From NCBI GenBank assembly GCA_045642225.1, contig JAZUIN010000038.1, forward strand, positions 1 to 32,298: a stretch of 32,298 nt of DNA, in the 5' to 3' direction. Below are positions 1-8,292 of this stretch, in pieces. The position numbers and the translations under genes are program-made. Position 1 is the first letter of the stretch. The number at the start of each line of letters is the position of its first letter. The DNA comes from RUG191 sp045642225 (GTDB lineage Bacteria; Bacillota; Clostridia; Lachnospirales; Lachnospiraceae). The notes beneath the pieces are model-generated. The model saw only the letters and a program-made list of their open reading frames with translations. It was not told the DNA's origin and did not search any database.

Positions 1-152
1 TACTGGTTCAACAGGGGGAGTAAGAACTATTACCTGATTGACACTAGGACAATTATATCATGGGCTTAACTAAGCCTATTGAACAAAGGAAACTATAAAG
101 TTTTATATAAAATAAGGTATCTAAAAGATATTATACGAGGGGGTGTCAGAAT

Positions 153-941
153 ATGAAAATTGAAAAACTTAATGACAACCAGATAAGATGCACATTAACT
201 AAAGAAGACCTAGAACAACGCAATCTAAAGTTGAGTGAGCTTGCATATGGCACCAAGAAAGCCAAAGCCTTATTTAAGGAAATGCTTCGATGGGCAGAAT
301 ACAAATACGGTTTTCACGCAGAAGATATTCCTATTATGATTGAAGCTGTACCGGTTTCTAACGACTCCATCATTTTAATCGTAACTAAAGTCGAATATCC
401 TGAAGAGCTTGATACAAGATTTTCTAGATTTACTGAAGATTATGATGACGATAGTTACGACGAATTAGATGAAGATTATGAATATGATGACTATTTAGAT
501 GACAACTTACCTTCTACGCAAAGTAAGACATCTGCTAGCGATATAATCGATTTATTTAAGAAAGCAACCGAACTTACAAGTGCTTTAACTGCACTCAAAG
601 AAAAGGCTTCTTCTAATGAGAAACTTGAAAATGCAGAAATCCCAGTAGATGTAACCAAATTGTTTGTTTTCAAATCACTTGATTCTGTAATAGATCTTTC
701 TAAGGTTATTGGAGACTATTATCATGGAGAAAACGCGTTATATAAGAACAAACGCACCAAAGAATACTATTTAATTGTAAGTAAAACAGACCACACTCCT
801 GAAGAATTCAACAAAATCTGCAACATTATCACAGAGTATGGTGTACAAGATAATTTATCTATAGGCTCTGATGCTTATTTTACAGAACATTTTTCACCAA
901 TTGTTTTAAAAAATGCTCTAAATTCATTAAAGAATCTATAG
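153..941 (+). CDS. mecA: Adapter protein MecA
   Basis: MecA is the adapter that hands substrates to the ClpC/ClpP protease and, in Bacillus, controls competence. The N-terminal domain (about residues 1-90) starts MKIEKLNDNQIRCTLT and contains the KAKALFKEMLRWAEYKYGF block typical of the family. A long acidic Asp/Glu/Tyr-rich linker (about 88-122) follows. The C-terminal domain, which in the family binds ClpC, contains YHGENALYKNKRTKEYYLIV. At 262 residues it is longer than the roughly 218 of B. subtilis MecA, mostly because of the linker. The start at 153 has a strong site, GAGGGGGTG, 7 nt upstream. The gene appears monocistronic, ending in a terminator. The first 69 bases of the window could hold the end of another plus-strand gene, but no frame is recognisable. 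Confidence 0.95.
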   Translation: MKIEKLNDNQIRCTLTKEDLEQRNLKLSELAYGTKKAKALFKEMLRWAEYKYGFHAEDIPIMIEAVPVSNDSIILIVTKVEYPEELDTRFSRFTEDYDDDSYDELDEDYEYDDYLDDNLPSTQSKTSASDIIDLFKKATELTSALTALKEKASSNEKLENAEIPVDVTKLFVFKSLDSVIDLSKVIGDYYHGENALYKNKRTKEYYLIVSKTDHTPEEFNKICNIITEYGVQDNLSIGSDAYFTEHFSPIVLKNALNSLKNL

Positions 942-962
942 GAAAATGTATAATTGAAATTC

Positions 963-996
963 AAAACCTCTTGAGTATATGCTCAAGAGGTTTTTT
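963..996 (+). terminator. Rho-independent terminator of mecA
   Basis: The arms AACCTCTTGAG (965-975) and CTCAAGAGGTT (982-992) form a perfect 11-bp stem with a short loop. A run of six T follows on the plus strand (991-996). It lies 22 nt after the mecA stop. Confidence 0.93.
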
Positions 997-1000
997 ACAT

Positions 1001-1027
1001 AAAAATAGCCACCAAAAATGGTGGCTA
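1001..1027 (-). terminator. Rho-independent terminator of the ferredoxin gene
   Basis: TAGCCACC (1006-1013) pairs with GGTGGCTA (1020-1027) around a 6-nt loop. On the minus strand the stem is followed by the T run read from 1001-1005. It lies 14 nt after the ferredoxin stop and directly abuts the mecA terminator. Confidence 0.9.
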
Positions 1028-1041
1028 AAGTTTACTTTATA

Positions 1042-1209
1042 CTATTGTTGAATAGCACCTGTTGGACAAGCACCAGCACATGTTCCGCAGTCTAAACAAG
1101 CATCAGCAGCGATTTCGTATTTTCCGTCGCCTTCTGAGATTGCACCTACTGGACATTCTGGTTCGCATGTTCCACAGCTTACACATTCATCTGTAATTAC
1201 ATATGCCAT
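1042..1209 (-). CDS. 2[4Fe-4S] ferredoxin (55 aa)
   Basis: This short gene encodes 55 residues, the usual size of a clostridial ferredoxin. Two CxxCxxCxxxCP motifs are complete: Cys 9, 12, 15, 19 and Cys 38, 41, 44, 48. Each half therefore binds one [4Fe-4S] cluster, with the fourth cysteine supplied across halves as in the family. The two halves resemble each other (CVSCGTCEPECPVGAI and CLDCGTCAGACPTGAI). The start ATG at 1209 is preceded by AAGGAGG. It has its own promoter and terminator, so it is monocistronic. It should act as a low-potential soluble electron carrier in fermentation, and could serve the hydrogenase further along the window, although nothing in the sequence proves that pairing. 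Confidence 0.95.
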   Translation of the reverse strand: MAYVITDECVSCGTCEPECPVGAISEGDGKYEIAADACLDCGTCAGACPTGAIQQ

Positions 1210-1244
1210 TTTAAGATCCTCCTTATATATAATAGTTCTTTTTT

Positions 1245-1273
1245 ATTTTAACGCAGAAAGATACTTTTAACAA
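1245..1273 (-). promoter_or_regulatory. Predicted promoter of the ferredoxin gene
   Basis: On the minus strand TTGTTA (1273-1268) and TAAAAT (1250-1245) are separated by exactly 17 nt, about 36 nt upstream of the ferredoxin start. This fits a sigma-A promoter. Confidence 0.65.
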
Positions 1274-1343
1274 CCACTAAATATCCTATATCTAATCTAT
1301 ATGTTGTTTTTTTCTTATTCCAAAAATATTTTCCCCTTACTTA

Positions 1344-1372
1344 TTGTAAATTTTTCTATCAAATATTATAAT
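1344..1372 (+). promoter_or_regulatory. Predicted promoter of the DUF1858 gene
   Basis: TTGTAA (1344-1349), a 17-nt spacer and a perfect TATAAT (1367-1372) lie 29 nt before the ATG. It is divergent from the ferredoxin promoter. Confidence 0.75.
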
Positions 1373-1401
1373 ACTTAAATAACATATTAGGAGGTAATAC
1401 A

Positions 1402-1608
1402 ATGGCTAAAGTAACAAAAGATACTATGATTGGCGAGCTTCTTCAAATTGATGAAGGTGTTGCACCAATTCTTTTAAATATCGGAATGCACTGCTTAGGA
1501 TGCCCATCAAGCCAGATGGAAACAATTGAACAAGCAGCAGCAGTTCACGGAATTGATTCAGATCAATTAGTAGATGAAATTAACAATTTCTTAGCTACAC
1601 GTGGTTAA
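1402..1608 (+). CDS. DUF1858 redox-disulfide domain protein
   Basis: This 68-residue protein has the DUF1858 pattern, a small helical domain also called the hybrid-cluster-protein-associated redox disulfide domain. The signature is GMHCLGCPSS followed by METIEQAAAVHGID, giving a CxxC pair at Cys 31 and Cys 34. The family is thought to act in redox chemistry or as an iron-sulfur-linked helper, but no reaction is established. The start is supported by AGGAGG 6 nt upstream and a good promoter. It is divergent from the ferredoxin gene, and the shared intergenic region raises the possibility of common redox control. Confidence 0.85.
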   Translation: MAKVTKDTMIGELLQIDEGVAPILLNIGMHCLGCPSSQMETIEQAAAVHGIDSDQLVDEINNFLATRG

Positions 1609-1615
1609 TAACATA

Positions 1616-1655
1616 CCTTGAGAACTAACAAGTGTTAATTCTCAAGGTTCTTTTT
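1616..1655 (+). terminator. Terminator of the DUF1858 gene
   Basis: CCTTGAGAA (1616-1624) pairs with TTCTCAAGG (1639-1647), and an inner TAACA/TGTTA stem extends it. The T-rich tail TTCTTTTTT follows. The tail touches the dnaB stop on the other strand, so the region separates convergent genes. Confidence 0.88.
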
Positions 1656-3007
1656 TAATCATTTATTCGTTCTTTACTAAGGTTTCCAAATTTAGTCAAT
1701 TGTGGCATCCACGCTAACATATCCGTTCCTACTGGGCCATTTCTTTGTTTAGCCGTTATAATTTCTGATACATTTTTATTATCTGTATCCTTCTTATAAT
1801 AATCCTCTCTGTAAATAAACATTACTACGTCAGCATCCTGCTCGATTGCACCAGAATCACGAAGATCCGATAACATAGGACGCTTATCTTCTCTAGACTC
1901 CACACTACGTGACAACTGAGACAACGCAACTACTGGTACATTCAACTCTCTCGCTAGTGCCTTCAACGAACGCGATATCTCAGCTATAGCTAATTGATGA
2001 GATTCTGTCTTTGTTCCAGTCTCCATTAATTGCAAATAATCGATAATTATAAGCTTAATGTCATGATCTAGCTTATATTTTCTACATTTGCTCTTTAATT
2101 CTGCAATAGTAATACTTGAAGTATCATCAATAATCAACTTACTTTGTCCTATTACCGTTGATGCTTCCGTCAAAACAGCCCATTCATCATCCTTTAAATT
2201 ACCGGTACGAAGCTTCTGTGCTTCTACTCCTGATTCTAAGGACAACATACGATTAATCAACTGCTCTTTTGACATTTCTAATGAAAATATCGCTGTTGCA
2301 TAATCATTTCTTACCGCTGTATGCTGTGCAATATTCAATACAAATGCTGTCTTACCCATTGAAGGACGTGCTGCCACTAATATAAGATCAGACGGCTGCA
2401 ATCCCGCAGTTCTGTAGTCAAGATCGATAAATCCTGTTGGAACACCTGTTACAGATCCTTGAGTTCTACTTGCTTGGTCTATTTTCATAACGGCATTTAA
2501 TACAATTTGACTTATTGGTGTTGTATCTCCTGCTCCCTTATTCTTAACAAGATTGAAAACTTCCTTCTCGCTCTTCTCAAGAATGTTCTCTACAGACTCC
2601 TTGCCTGCATAACATTCATTCTCAATGTCTTGATTAACCGTTATAATCTTACGTAACAATGATTTATCCTTGACAATCTTAGCATAATTCTTAACAGTTA
2701 CCGATGTTGGTGTTGAGCTCATAATATTAAGAATATATTCTGTAGACGTCACTGTTGGCGATAAATCCATTGCCTTCAACTTATCTTGTAACGTAATTTC
2801 ATCTATTGCTACACCTTCATTATACAATTCTTGCATACACGAAAACATAGCGCCATACTGTTTGTTATAGAAATCATCTGCTGAAACTATTTCTGCCGCC
2901 TGTGGCACTGCATCTTTGCTCATCAACATAGAACCGATTACAGACATTTCAGCTTCATCACTATGTGGCATTGTTCTTTTTAGTTGATTGTCTTGCAATT
3001 CTTCCAT
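1655..3007 (-). CDS. dnaB: Replicative DNA helicase DnaB (DnaC in Bacillus)
   Basis: This is the hexameric 5'-3' helicase of the replication fork. The N-terminal domain (about 1-150) is recognisable from MPHSDEAEMSVIGSML. The RecA-like ATPase domain contains VTGVPTGFIDLD (about 187-197), Walker A ARPSMGKTA (213-221), Walker B LIIIDYLQLM (about 319-328) and the ALSQLSR segment (361-367). SDLRDSGAIEQDAD (380-393) and AKQRNGPVG (419-427) are further DnaB signatures. At 450 residues it is full length for the family. It follows rplI by 8 nt on the minus strand, matching the common Firmicute order gdpP-rplI-dnaB, and is probably cotranscribed with them. Confidence 0.97.
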   Translation of the reverse strand: MEELQDNQLKRTMPHSDEAEMSVIGSMLMSKDAVPQAAEIVSADDFYNKQYGAMFSCMQELYNEGVAIDEITLQDKLKAMDLSPTVTSTEYILNIMSSTPTSVTVKNYAKIVKDKSLLRKIITVNQDIENECYAGKESVENILEKSEKEVFNLVKNKGAGDTTPISQIVLNAVMKIDQASRTQGSVTGVPTGFIDLDYRTAGLQPSDLILVAARPSMGKTAFVLNIAQHTAVRNDYATAIFSLEMSKEQLINRMLSLESGVEAQKLRTGNLKDDEWAVLTEASTVIGQSKLIIDDTSSITIAELKSKCRKYKLDHDIKLIIIDYLQLMETGTKTESHQLAIAEISRSLKALARELNVPVVALSQLSRSVESREDKRPMLSDLRDSGAIEQDADVVMFIYREDYYKKDTDNKNVSEIITAKQRNGPVGTDMLAWMPQLTKFGNLSKERIND

Positions 3008-3015
3008 AAGAACCT

Positions 3016-3459
3016 CTATTTTTCTGATACGTGAACCTTCATTACAGCAGTCACCTGTGGATGTAATTTAAGCTTTACATCATACATACCAAGCGATCTA
3101 ATTGGCTCATCTAATATAATTTTCTTCTTGTCAATCTTCTTATCGTACTGTGACATAACAGCTTCAGCTATTTCTTTGGATGATACTGAACCAAAAGTTT
3201 TTCCACCTTCTCCAGTTTTAATCTTTGTTTCAACCTTCCAAGCTTTTATTTCTTCAGCGAATTGTTGTGCTGCTGCAAGATTTTCAGCCGCTACCTTCTC
3301 ATCGTTCTGCTTCTGAAGCTTTAAATCATTTCGATTTGCTGCGTTTGCTTCTTTACCTTGCTTTTTCTTAATAATATTTCTACCATATCCATCACTAACT
3401 TCAACAATTTCACCTTTTTTTCCCAAGCTTTTCACGTCTTGAAGTAGGATTATTTTCAT
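3016..3459 (-). CDS. rplI: 50S ribosomal protein bL9
   Basis: bL9 binds 23S rRNA near the L1 stalk. The N-terminal domain opens MKIILLQDVKSLGKKGEIVEV, close to the family consensus. A long basic central helix and the C-terminal domain (about 80-147) follow. Length (147) is normal. One stretch is unusual: after DGYGRN the family normally reads (F/Y)(L/I)(I/L)P(K/R), but here it is IIKKKQGKEA, so the proline is absent and the loop looks one residue shorter. The reading frame stays open and the flanks are well conserved, so this appears to be real divergence rather than a frameshift. The start overlaps the gdpP stop by 4 nt (ATGA), which indicates translational coupling. Confidence 0.95.
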   Translation of the reverse strand: MKIILLQDVKSLGKKGEIVEVSDGYGRNIIKKKQGKEANAANRNDLKLQKQNDEKVAAENLAAAQQFAEEIKAWKVETKIKTGEGGKTFGSVSSKEIAEAVMSQYDKKIDKKKIILDEPIRSLGMYDVKLKLHPQVTAVMKVHVSEK

Positions 3460-5504
3460 ATAGCAATATCTCCTTTTTCTATCAATTCATCGAGAATCTC
3501 TGTTATTCTCTGTTGAACATCTTCTATACTTTCGTCTTTAATCTGCGCTCCAGCGACATTCAAATGTCCACCTCCGCCAATCAATTCCATTATCTTTTGA
3601 ACATCTATTTCATCTATAGATCTTGAACTTACATAAACCTTTCCTTTGAATTCTGTAAGCACAAATGAAGCTTTAATACCTACAATATTAAGTAATTCAT
3701 TAGCTGCTTGAGCGCCTACAATAGTTGGGCTTTCTACATTTTCATTTTCACAAACGGCTATTGCAAATGCTCCTCTATAAACTGTAGCATGACGAACAAC
3801 ACTAGCTCTTGCTTTGTAAGCGTCCATGTCTTCTCTAAGCAACTTTCGAACTCGTGTCACGTCCACGCCAGATCTTTTAAGATAAGCCGCTGCTTCAAAC
3901 GTTCTAACACCTGTTTTAGTCATAAAGTTGTTGGTATCTATTAAAATACCAGCATAAATCGCATCTGCTTCTTGTGTCGAAAGCTCTATCTTTTCAGAAA
4001 AATACTGAAGCATTTCCGCAACCATTTCACAAGTAGATGATGCATACTGCTCAATATATGATAACAAAGGCTTTTCTATTACTTCTTGACCCATCCTATG
4101 ATGATCAAATACTACCACTGAATCACTACGCTCTAGAAGCTCTGGGCACTCTGTATAACTAGGTCTATTTGTATCAACAACAACTACTAGGGAATTTCGT
4201 TTATGTTCTATTAATGCTCTAGTTGAATCAATAAATATCTTCTCGTTGTACCCATTTTCTTCAGAAAAAGTATCCACCAAAGGTCGTAGCGAACTAGTAA
4301 CTGTATTAAGTACTATATAAGCCGTTTTACCAAGCTCTCTTGCCGCACAATAAATTCCTATTGCCGCCCCGAAAGAATCTATATCACTAATTTGATGTCC
4401 CATAATAAATACGGAATCTCTTGTTTGCATCAATTCTCGCAAAGCCTGTGCCTTTACACGAGCTTTTACACGAGTATTCTTCTCTACTTCTTTACCTCGA
4501 GCACCATAATACGATATTTCCTCGCGGTCCTTAATAACCGCTTGAGAACCACCACGTCCCAATGCCACGTCAATAGCTGCTCTCGCAAATTCAGCATTTT
4601 CTCTATATGTCTTACCATTAACACCTATACCGATACTAAGTGTTACCGACATATCATTACCCGCTTTAGTACTCTTTATCGTCTCTAAAATGTCGAACTT
4701 GTCCTCTTCCATTTGCTTAAGACTCTGCTGGTCTGTCACAACTAGGAACTTATCTCTATCCATTCTACGAACAAGCGCATCCTTCTCTTGGAAATATTTT
4801 ATTACTTTACGCTCAATTACTGCTCTAATTACAGAAACACGAGAAGTATCTACAGATTCCATTACTTCTTCATAATTATCAACATATACCAAGGCTGTAA
4901 CCATCTTATGATCATCGTACAACTTCTTAAGACGCTCTTCCTCAGTTTTGTCGTACATAATAAATGCATATAGCTCATTTTCGCCAAATCCAAACAGCTC
5001 CTCGTCATCCATCGGAGTTGCTTCAATCTTCTTGAAAAATGCTTCATAACGCATTCCTTCAAATTCTACAGGAAACATAAATGATTCGTCATCAATATGC
5101 TTCTCAATGAACTCACGAGTGATCTCTGGGAATATAGTAGCCACAGATTTGAAGTACTTACTATTTTTTCCTGTCATCTCACAAAGTGCCCTATTCATCC
5201 AAAGGAACTTGCCTTCTTTAGAAACCAGTGCATATGAAACATCTAAATTTTCTAAAATGTCCTTCTGCACTGAACCATAGCATGTTGCAAAATTCAAAAT
5301 AGAATCATCAAACGCTCGCTTATTAGCTACATATAAAATTATTGCACCAATAGTGTAGACTATTAGACACGCCAAAAATATAGCACCCATTTTCGTATGG
5401 TCCGTCACAAAAAGTAACACATTTTCAAATATGAAAACAGGTATCATATATAATGGCAGCCTCAAATAATGTATAAGTCTACTACTATACTTTAATTTTT
5501 GCAT
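3456..5504 (-). CDS. gdpP: Cyclic-di-AMP phosphodiesterase GdpP
   Basis: GdpP hydrolyses the second messenger c-di-AMP to pApA at the membrane. Domains in order are two transmembrane helices (about 16-34 and 40-60), a PAS-like domain (about 80-190), a degenerate GGDEF domain (about 200-325, where MDRDKF at 248-253 sits in place of GGDEF) and a C-terminal DHH-DHHA1 phosphodiesterase. The metal-binding residues can be seen: MGH (368-370), DID (374-376), DTN (444-446), DHH (467-469) and D523. GGGGH of DHHA1 is at 643-647. Length 682 fits the family. The degenerate GGDEF is normal for GdpP. It overlaps rplI by 4 nt and follows galK by only 3 nt. Confidence 0.96.
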   Translation of the reverse strand: MQKLKYSSRLIHYLRLPLYMIPVFIFENVLLFVTDHTKMGAIFLACLIVYTIGAIILYVANKRAFDDSILNFATCYGSVQKDILENLDVSYALVSKEGKFLWMNRALCEMTGKNSKYFKSVATIFPEITREFIEKHIDDESFMFPVEFEGMRYEAFFKKIEATPMDDEELFGFGENELYAFIMYDKTEEERLKKLYDDHKMVTALVYVDNYEEVMESVDTSRVSVIRAVIERKVIKYFQEKDALVRRMDRDKFLVVTDQQSLKQMEEDKFDILETIKSTKAGNDMSVTLSIGIGVNGKTYRENAEFARAAIDVALGRGGSQAVIKDREEISYYGARGKEVEKNTRVKARVKAQALRELMQTRDSVFIMGHQISDIDSFGAAIGIYCAARELGKTAYIVLNTVTSSLRPLVDTFSEENGYNEKIFIDSTRALIEHKRNSLVVVVDTNRPSYTECPELLERSDSVVVFDHHRMGQEVIEKPLLSYIEQYASSTCEMVAEMLQYFSEKIELSTQEADAIYAGILIDTNNFMTKTGVRTFEAAAYLKRSGVDVTRVRKLLREDMDAYKARASVVRHATVYRGAFAIAVCENENVESPTIVGAQAANELLNIVGIKASFVLTEFKGKVYVSSRSIDEIDVQKIMELIGGGGHLNVAGAQIKDESIEDVQQRITEILDELIEKGDIAI

Positions 5505-5507
5505 TAA

Positions 5508-6674
5508 CTAAATCCTCTTAGCTCCATCACCTATATCTACGATATAAATTTCAGCTTCTAAACCAGTCTTTGCTGGATATTCTTTCTCTACATTAGCTTT
5601 TAAGACATCAACAGCCTCATTTTTAACGATACTTACTGTACAGCCGCCAAATCCGCCGCCAGTAATACGTGAGCCAATTACACCTTCTGTTGCCCATGCA
5701 ATATCTACCAATACGTCTATTTCATCACAGCTTACTTCATAATCATCTCTTAATGAAATGTGAGATTCATTCATAAGCTTACCGAATTTTTCAATATCAT
5801 TTTTCTCTAGTGCTTCTACAGCTTGAATTGTTCTTTGATTCTCATAAACCGCATGCTTTGCACGATTTCTAACTACATCATCGGAAATTGCTGATTTATT
5901 TGCTTCAAAGCCTTCAATATCAAGATCACCTAATGTCTCGATATCCACAACCTTCTTAAGTTCTTCTAGCGCTTTTGTACATTGCTCTCTTCTCTCATTA
6001 TATGCAGAATCTACAAGAGAATGCTTTACTTTACTGTTAATAATTACAATCTTAGCATCTGGAAGATCAATCTTTGCATATTCATAAGATAAATCACTTG
6101 TATCTAAGAACATTGCGTTATCCTTCTTGCCCATTGCAACAGCAAATTGGTCCATAATACCACAATTACATCCATTAAAATTATTCTCTGAATATTGACC
6201 AATTTGAGCAAGCTCTAACATTGTAACGTCTATCTCATACATATCTTGAAGCATTTTACCCATCAAAACTTCTACTGAAGCAGACGAAGAAAGTCCAGAA
6301 CCATTAGGAATGTTACCCCAAATCAACATTTCAAAACCAGTATCTAATGTAATTCCTCTCTTTGCAAATGTCCAAACAATACCTAATGGATAATTTGCCC
6401 ATCCATATTCCTTCTTATATTCTAAATCCGACAAGTCAACAGTAACTACCTTACCTGCCTTTACGTTAGCAGAGCTAAACTTAAGCTTCTTGTCATCGCG
6501 TTTTCTAATGATGCCATAAGTTCCTATTGTTAGTGCGCATGGAAATACATGACCACCATTATAATCTGTGTGCTCTCCAATAAGATTTACGCGTCCTGGA
6601 GCAAAGAATTCTCTAACATCTCCACCTTCACCATAAAGTTCAACAAACTTCTCCATTAATTGTTTTTGATCCAT
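5508..6674 (-). CDS. galK: Galactokinase
   Basis: Galactokinase phosphorylates alpha-D-galactose at C1 with ATP, the first committed Leloir step, in the cytosol. The GHMP-kinase motifs are present: the galactokinase signature GRVNLIGEHTDYNGG (about 27-41), the glycine/serine-rich phosphate loop PNGSGLSSSASVE (about 123-135) and ITGGGFGGCTVS near the C terminus. I chose the ATG at 6674 (388 aa) because TAGGGGG lies 6 nt upstream and MDQKQLMEKF starts like homologs. An in-frame start 15 codons earlier lacks a ribosome site. No other Leloir gene is visible nearby. The gdpP ATG follows 3 nt after the galK stop, so galK may lead the gdpP-rplI-dnaB transcript. Confidence 0.95.
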   Translation of the reverse strand: MDQKQLMEKFVELYGEGGDVREFFAPGRVNLIGEHTDYNGGHVFPCALTIGTYGIIRKRDDKKLKFSSANVKAGKVVTVDLSDLEYKKEYGWANYPLGIVWTFAKRGITLDTGFEMLIWGNIPNGSGLSSSASVEVLMGKMLQDMYEIDVTMLELAQIGQYSENNFNGCNCGIMDQFAVAMGKKDNAMFLDTSDLSYEYAKIDLPDAKIVIINSKVKHSLVDSAYNERREQCTKALEELKKVVDIETLGDLDIEGFEANKSAISDDVVRNRAKHAVYENQRTIQAVEALEKNDIEKFGKLMNESHISLRDDYEVSCDEIDVLVDIAWATEGVIGSRITGGGFGGCTVSIVKNEAVDVLKANVEKEYPAKTGLEAEIYIVDIGDGAKRI

Positions 6675-6741
6675 AATATACCCCCTAGTATTATTATTCT
6701 CTGTAAACACATTTTTCATAATATTTACACGCTAAATAGCA

Positions 6742-6770
6742 ATATTATTTTACTATTTATCCCTTGTAAA
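6742..6770 (-). promoter_or_regulatory. Predicted galK promoter
   Basis: On the minus strand TTTACA (6770-6765), a 17-nt spacer and TAATAT (6747-6742) lie about 67 nt before the galK ATG. Upstream of it an inverted repeat TTTTAG/CTAAAA (6798-6803 and 6811-6816, 7-nt gap) could be a regulator site. Confidence 0.55.
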
Positions 6771-6841
6771 TTCAATTAAATTTAATGCTTGAACGTCTTT
6801 TAGTTTACGCCTAAAATGCTAACCACAAGATGTTGTATAAC

Positions 6842-6878
6842 AAAAACCCCTTTTACTGATTTTCTACAGAAAAGGGGC
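6842..6878 (-). terminator. Terminator of the 6910-8195 membrane gene pair
   Basis: CCCCTTTT (6847-6854) pairs with AAAAGGGG (6870-6877). On the minus strand the hairpin ends in a T run (from 6842-6846). It insulates galK from the upstream membrane genes. Confidence 0.9.
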
Positions 6879-6909
6879 TTTATCATATCTAATTATTTAA
6901 TGTTTCTTG

Positions 6910-7503
6910 TTATTTATAGGCCTTACTCAAGAAATTTTGCAACTCCAATAATACAATAATCTCTATTACATAAATTGCAACCTTGAGACAAAACTGCAAT
7001 AGCATTCCTCCTATGCCACCAATGAACAATAAAATTACTAAGACAGCATATAAAATTAGCATAATCTTAAGCATTTTTAAAAATTTTTTTCGCTTAACAT
7101 CGCCTAAGGTCTCAACATCTTTATTTCCATCTTCCATCGCCATATTGGTAGAAATGTTAACAATCATTATACACACTAGCATTTCGAGTACTAACGCAAT
7201 GAAATCTGCGATATTACCTGTCCATTTTATACCAAAAGCGTAATCTAAAATAAAGCCTAATACTGCTATTGCTACACAAACATTTACATAACACAAAGCG
7301 CTATTGAAAGCTTCATTGTTTTTTGACGCAATATAAAGACCCGTCACAATCATAACTACCGCTATTATCAGCAAAATCATATTCATTATTCTTGGTATGA
7401 TTCCCAAAATAGGAACTCCCGCAAGCATGCCTAAAATTCTTGCTATAACAACTAACGTTATCGCTATATATACCTTTTTGATACCTGCACTAATATCTTG
7501 CAT
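6910..7503 (-). CDS. Multi-pass membrane protein, paralog A (unknown function)
   Basis: I do not recognise this 197-residue protein. It is very hydrophobic with about five predicted transmembrane segments (roughly 14-33, 37-56, 73-91, 100-118 and 146-190, the last possibly two helices). It has no catalytic motif. The opening ISAGIKKVY and the mid-protein soluble patch ASKNNEAFNSAL correspond by position to ARYGVKKLY and AGKDAKGYKTAF in the neighbouring gene, so it looks like a shorter, more diverged member of the same family. The start has GGAAGGAAAG just upstream. It follows the 7533-8195 gene by 29 nt and precedes a terminator, so the two form a small operon. Function unknown; a transport or envelope role would be a guess. 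Confidence 0.7.
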   Translation of the reverse strand: MQDISAGIKKVYIAITLVVIARILGMLAGVPILGIIPRIMNMILLIIAVVMIVTGLYIASKNNEAFNSALCYVNVCVAIAVLGFILDYAFGIKWTGNIADFIALVLEMLVCIMIVNISTNMAMEDGNKDVETLGDVKRKKFLKMLKIMLILYAVLVILLFIGGIGGMLLQFCLKVAIYVIEIIVLLELQNFLSKAYK

Positions 7504-7532
7504 ACACTTTCCTTCCCTAGTTAATGTCCTTC

Positions 7533-8195
7533 TTATAAGTTAGGATAGCTTTTCTTAAGAAATACAACATACTTAATATAACCAATCAACTGTAATACCG
7601 CTACAAGAACTACACAAACAAGTGAAAGTATAGCAAATACTGGTGTTCCAATTGCTGCAAATATTGCTGCTACAAGCACAAATATAACAGAAGCAACTAT
7701 TGTTACCATAACAAAAATCCATACAGACTTACCAGTTGATGCTATTTCATCTTCTTTGTTTGCCTTTAATAATTCTACTGTTGTCATAATTATCTTATAA
7801 TAAGACACTATTTCTAATATAGTTACTATTATTTCAGATACATTGCCTACTATTGCAGACATTGTATATGTTCCAATTGTTATATTAATATCTGCATCTA
7901 CAAAACACAAAACCTGTAAAACTGCCGAACACACACTAACTATTATAACAAAGATAATTAAAGTAAATGCTGTCTTATATCCCTTAGCATCCTTTCCAGC
8001 CTGATTTAAGCCAACCATCATCATTATAAATGCTATTATTCCTAACACAGAAACTACAATAGACAAAATTGATGCAATTGGAAATACTATTTGTAATACC
8101 AACGATACTATTAAAATTGCTGTTGCTATGATTTCTAGCATCTCAGCTTTGTATAATTTTTTTACACCATAACGTGCTTGAATATGTTCTGTCAT
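7533..8195 (-). CDS. Multi-pass membrane protein, paralog B (unknown function)
   Basis: This 220-residue protein has about six hydrophobic segments. It is clearly related to the product of 9550-10200: both open MTEHI(Q/N)AR, then (Y/E)G(V/L)KK(L/M), and both have a central soluble stretch ending GYKTAF followed by another membrane helix. A second soluble patch (ELLKANKEDEIASTGKSVW) matches DLLTQNGQNEVAQKGMGTW of the paralog. I chose the ATG at 8195 because AAGGAG lies 7 nt upstream; an ATG two codons earlier would be too close to that site. No known domain is recognised. It is the first gene of a two-gene operon downstream of the rpsR terminator. Confidence 0.72.
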   Translation of the reverse strand: MTEHIQARYGVKKLYKAEMLEIIATAILIVSLVLQIVFPIASILSIVVSVLGIIAFIMMMVGLNQAGKDAKGYKTAFTLIIFVIIVSVCSAVLQVLCFVDADINITIGTYTMSAIVGNVSEIIVTILEIVSYYKIIMTTVELLKANKEDEIASTGKSVWIFVMVTIVASVIFVLVAAIFAAIGTPVFAILSLVCVVLVAVLQLIGYIKYVVFLKKSYPNL

Positions 8196-8227
8196 ACACA
8201 TTCTCCTTTCTAGTATTTAATAATGCA

Positions 8228-8236
8228 ATTATAACA
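8228..8236 (-). promoter_or_regulatory. Extended -10 promoter for the 6910-8195 pair
   Basis: On the minus strand TGTTATAAT (8236-8228) is a perfect TATAAT with an extended TGn element, 33 nt upstream of the ATG. No good -35 is visible, because that position falls in the rpsR terminator. Confidence 0.55.
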
Positions 8237-8247
8237 TAATTTCACAC

Positions 8248-8277
8248 AAAAAAACCAGTGGAGCTAGTCCACTGGTT
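8248..8277 (-). terminator. Terminator of the rpsF-ssb-rpsR operon
   Basis: AACCAGTGGA (8253-8262) pairs perfectly with TCCACTGGTT (8268-8277) around GCTAG. The minus strand continues into a run of seven T. It lies 15 nt after the rpsR stop. Confidence 0.95.
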
Positions 8278-8292
8278 AAAATCAATCAAAAA

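Noticed and set aside
1..69. C-terminal end of an upstream plus-strand gene
   Set aside because: More than one frame is open over this short span (stops at 19-21, 34-36 and 67-69) and none gives a recognisable ending.
63..76. Inverted repeat GGCTT/AAGCC before mecA as a terminator
   Set aside because: The stem is only 5-6 bp and no T run follows on either strand.
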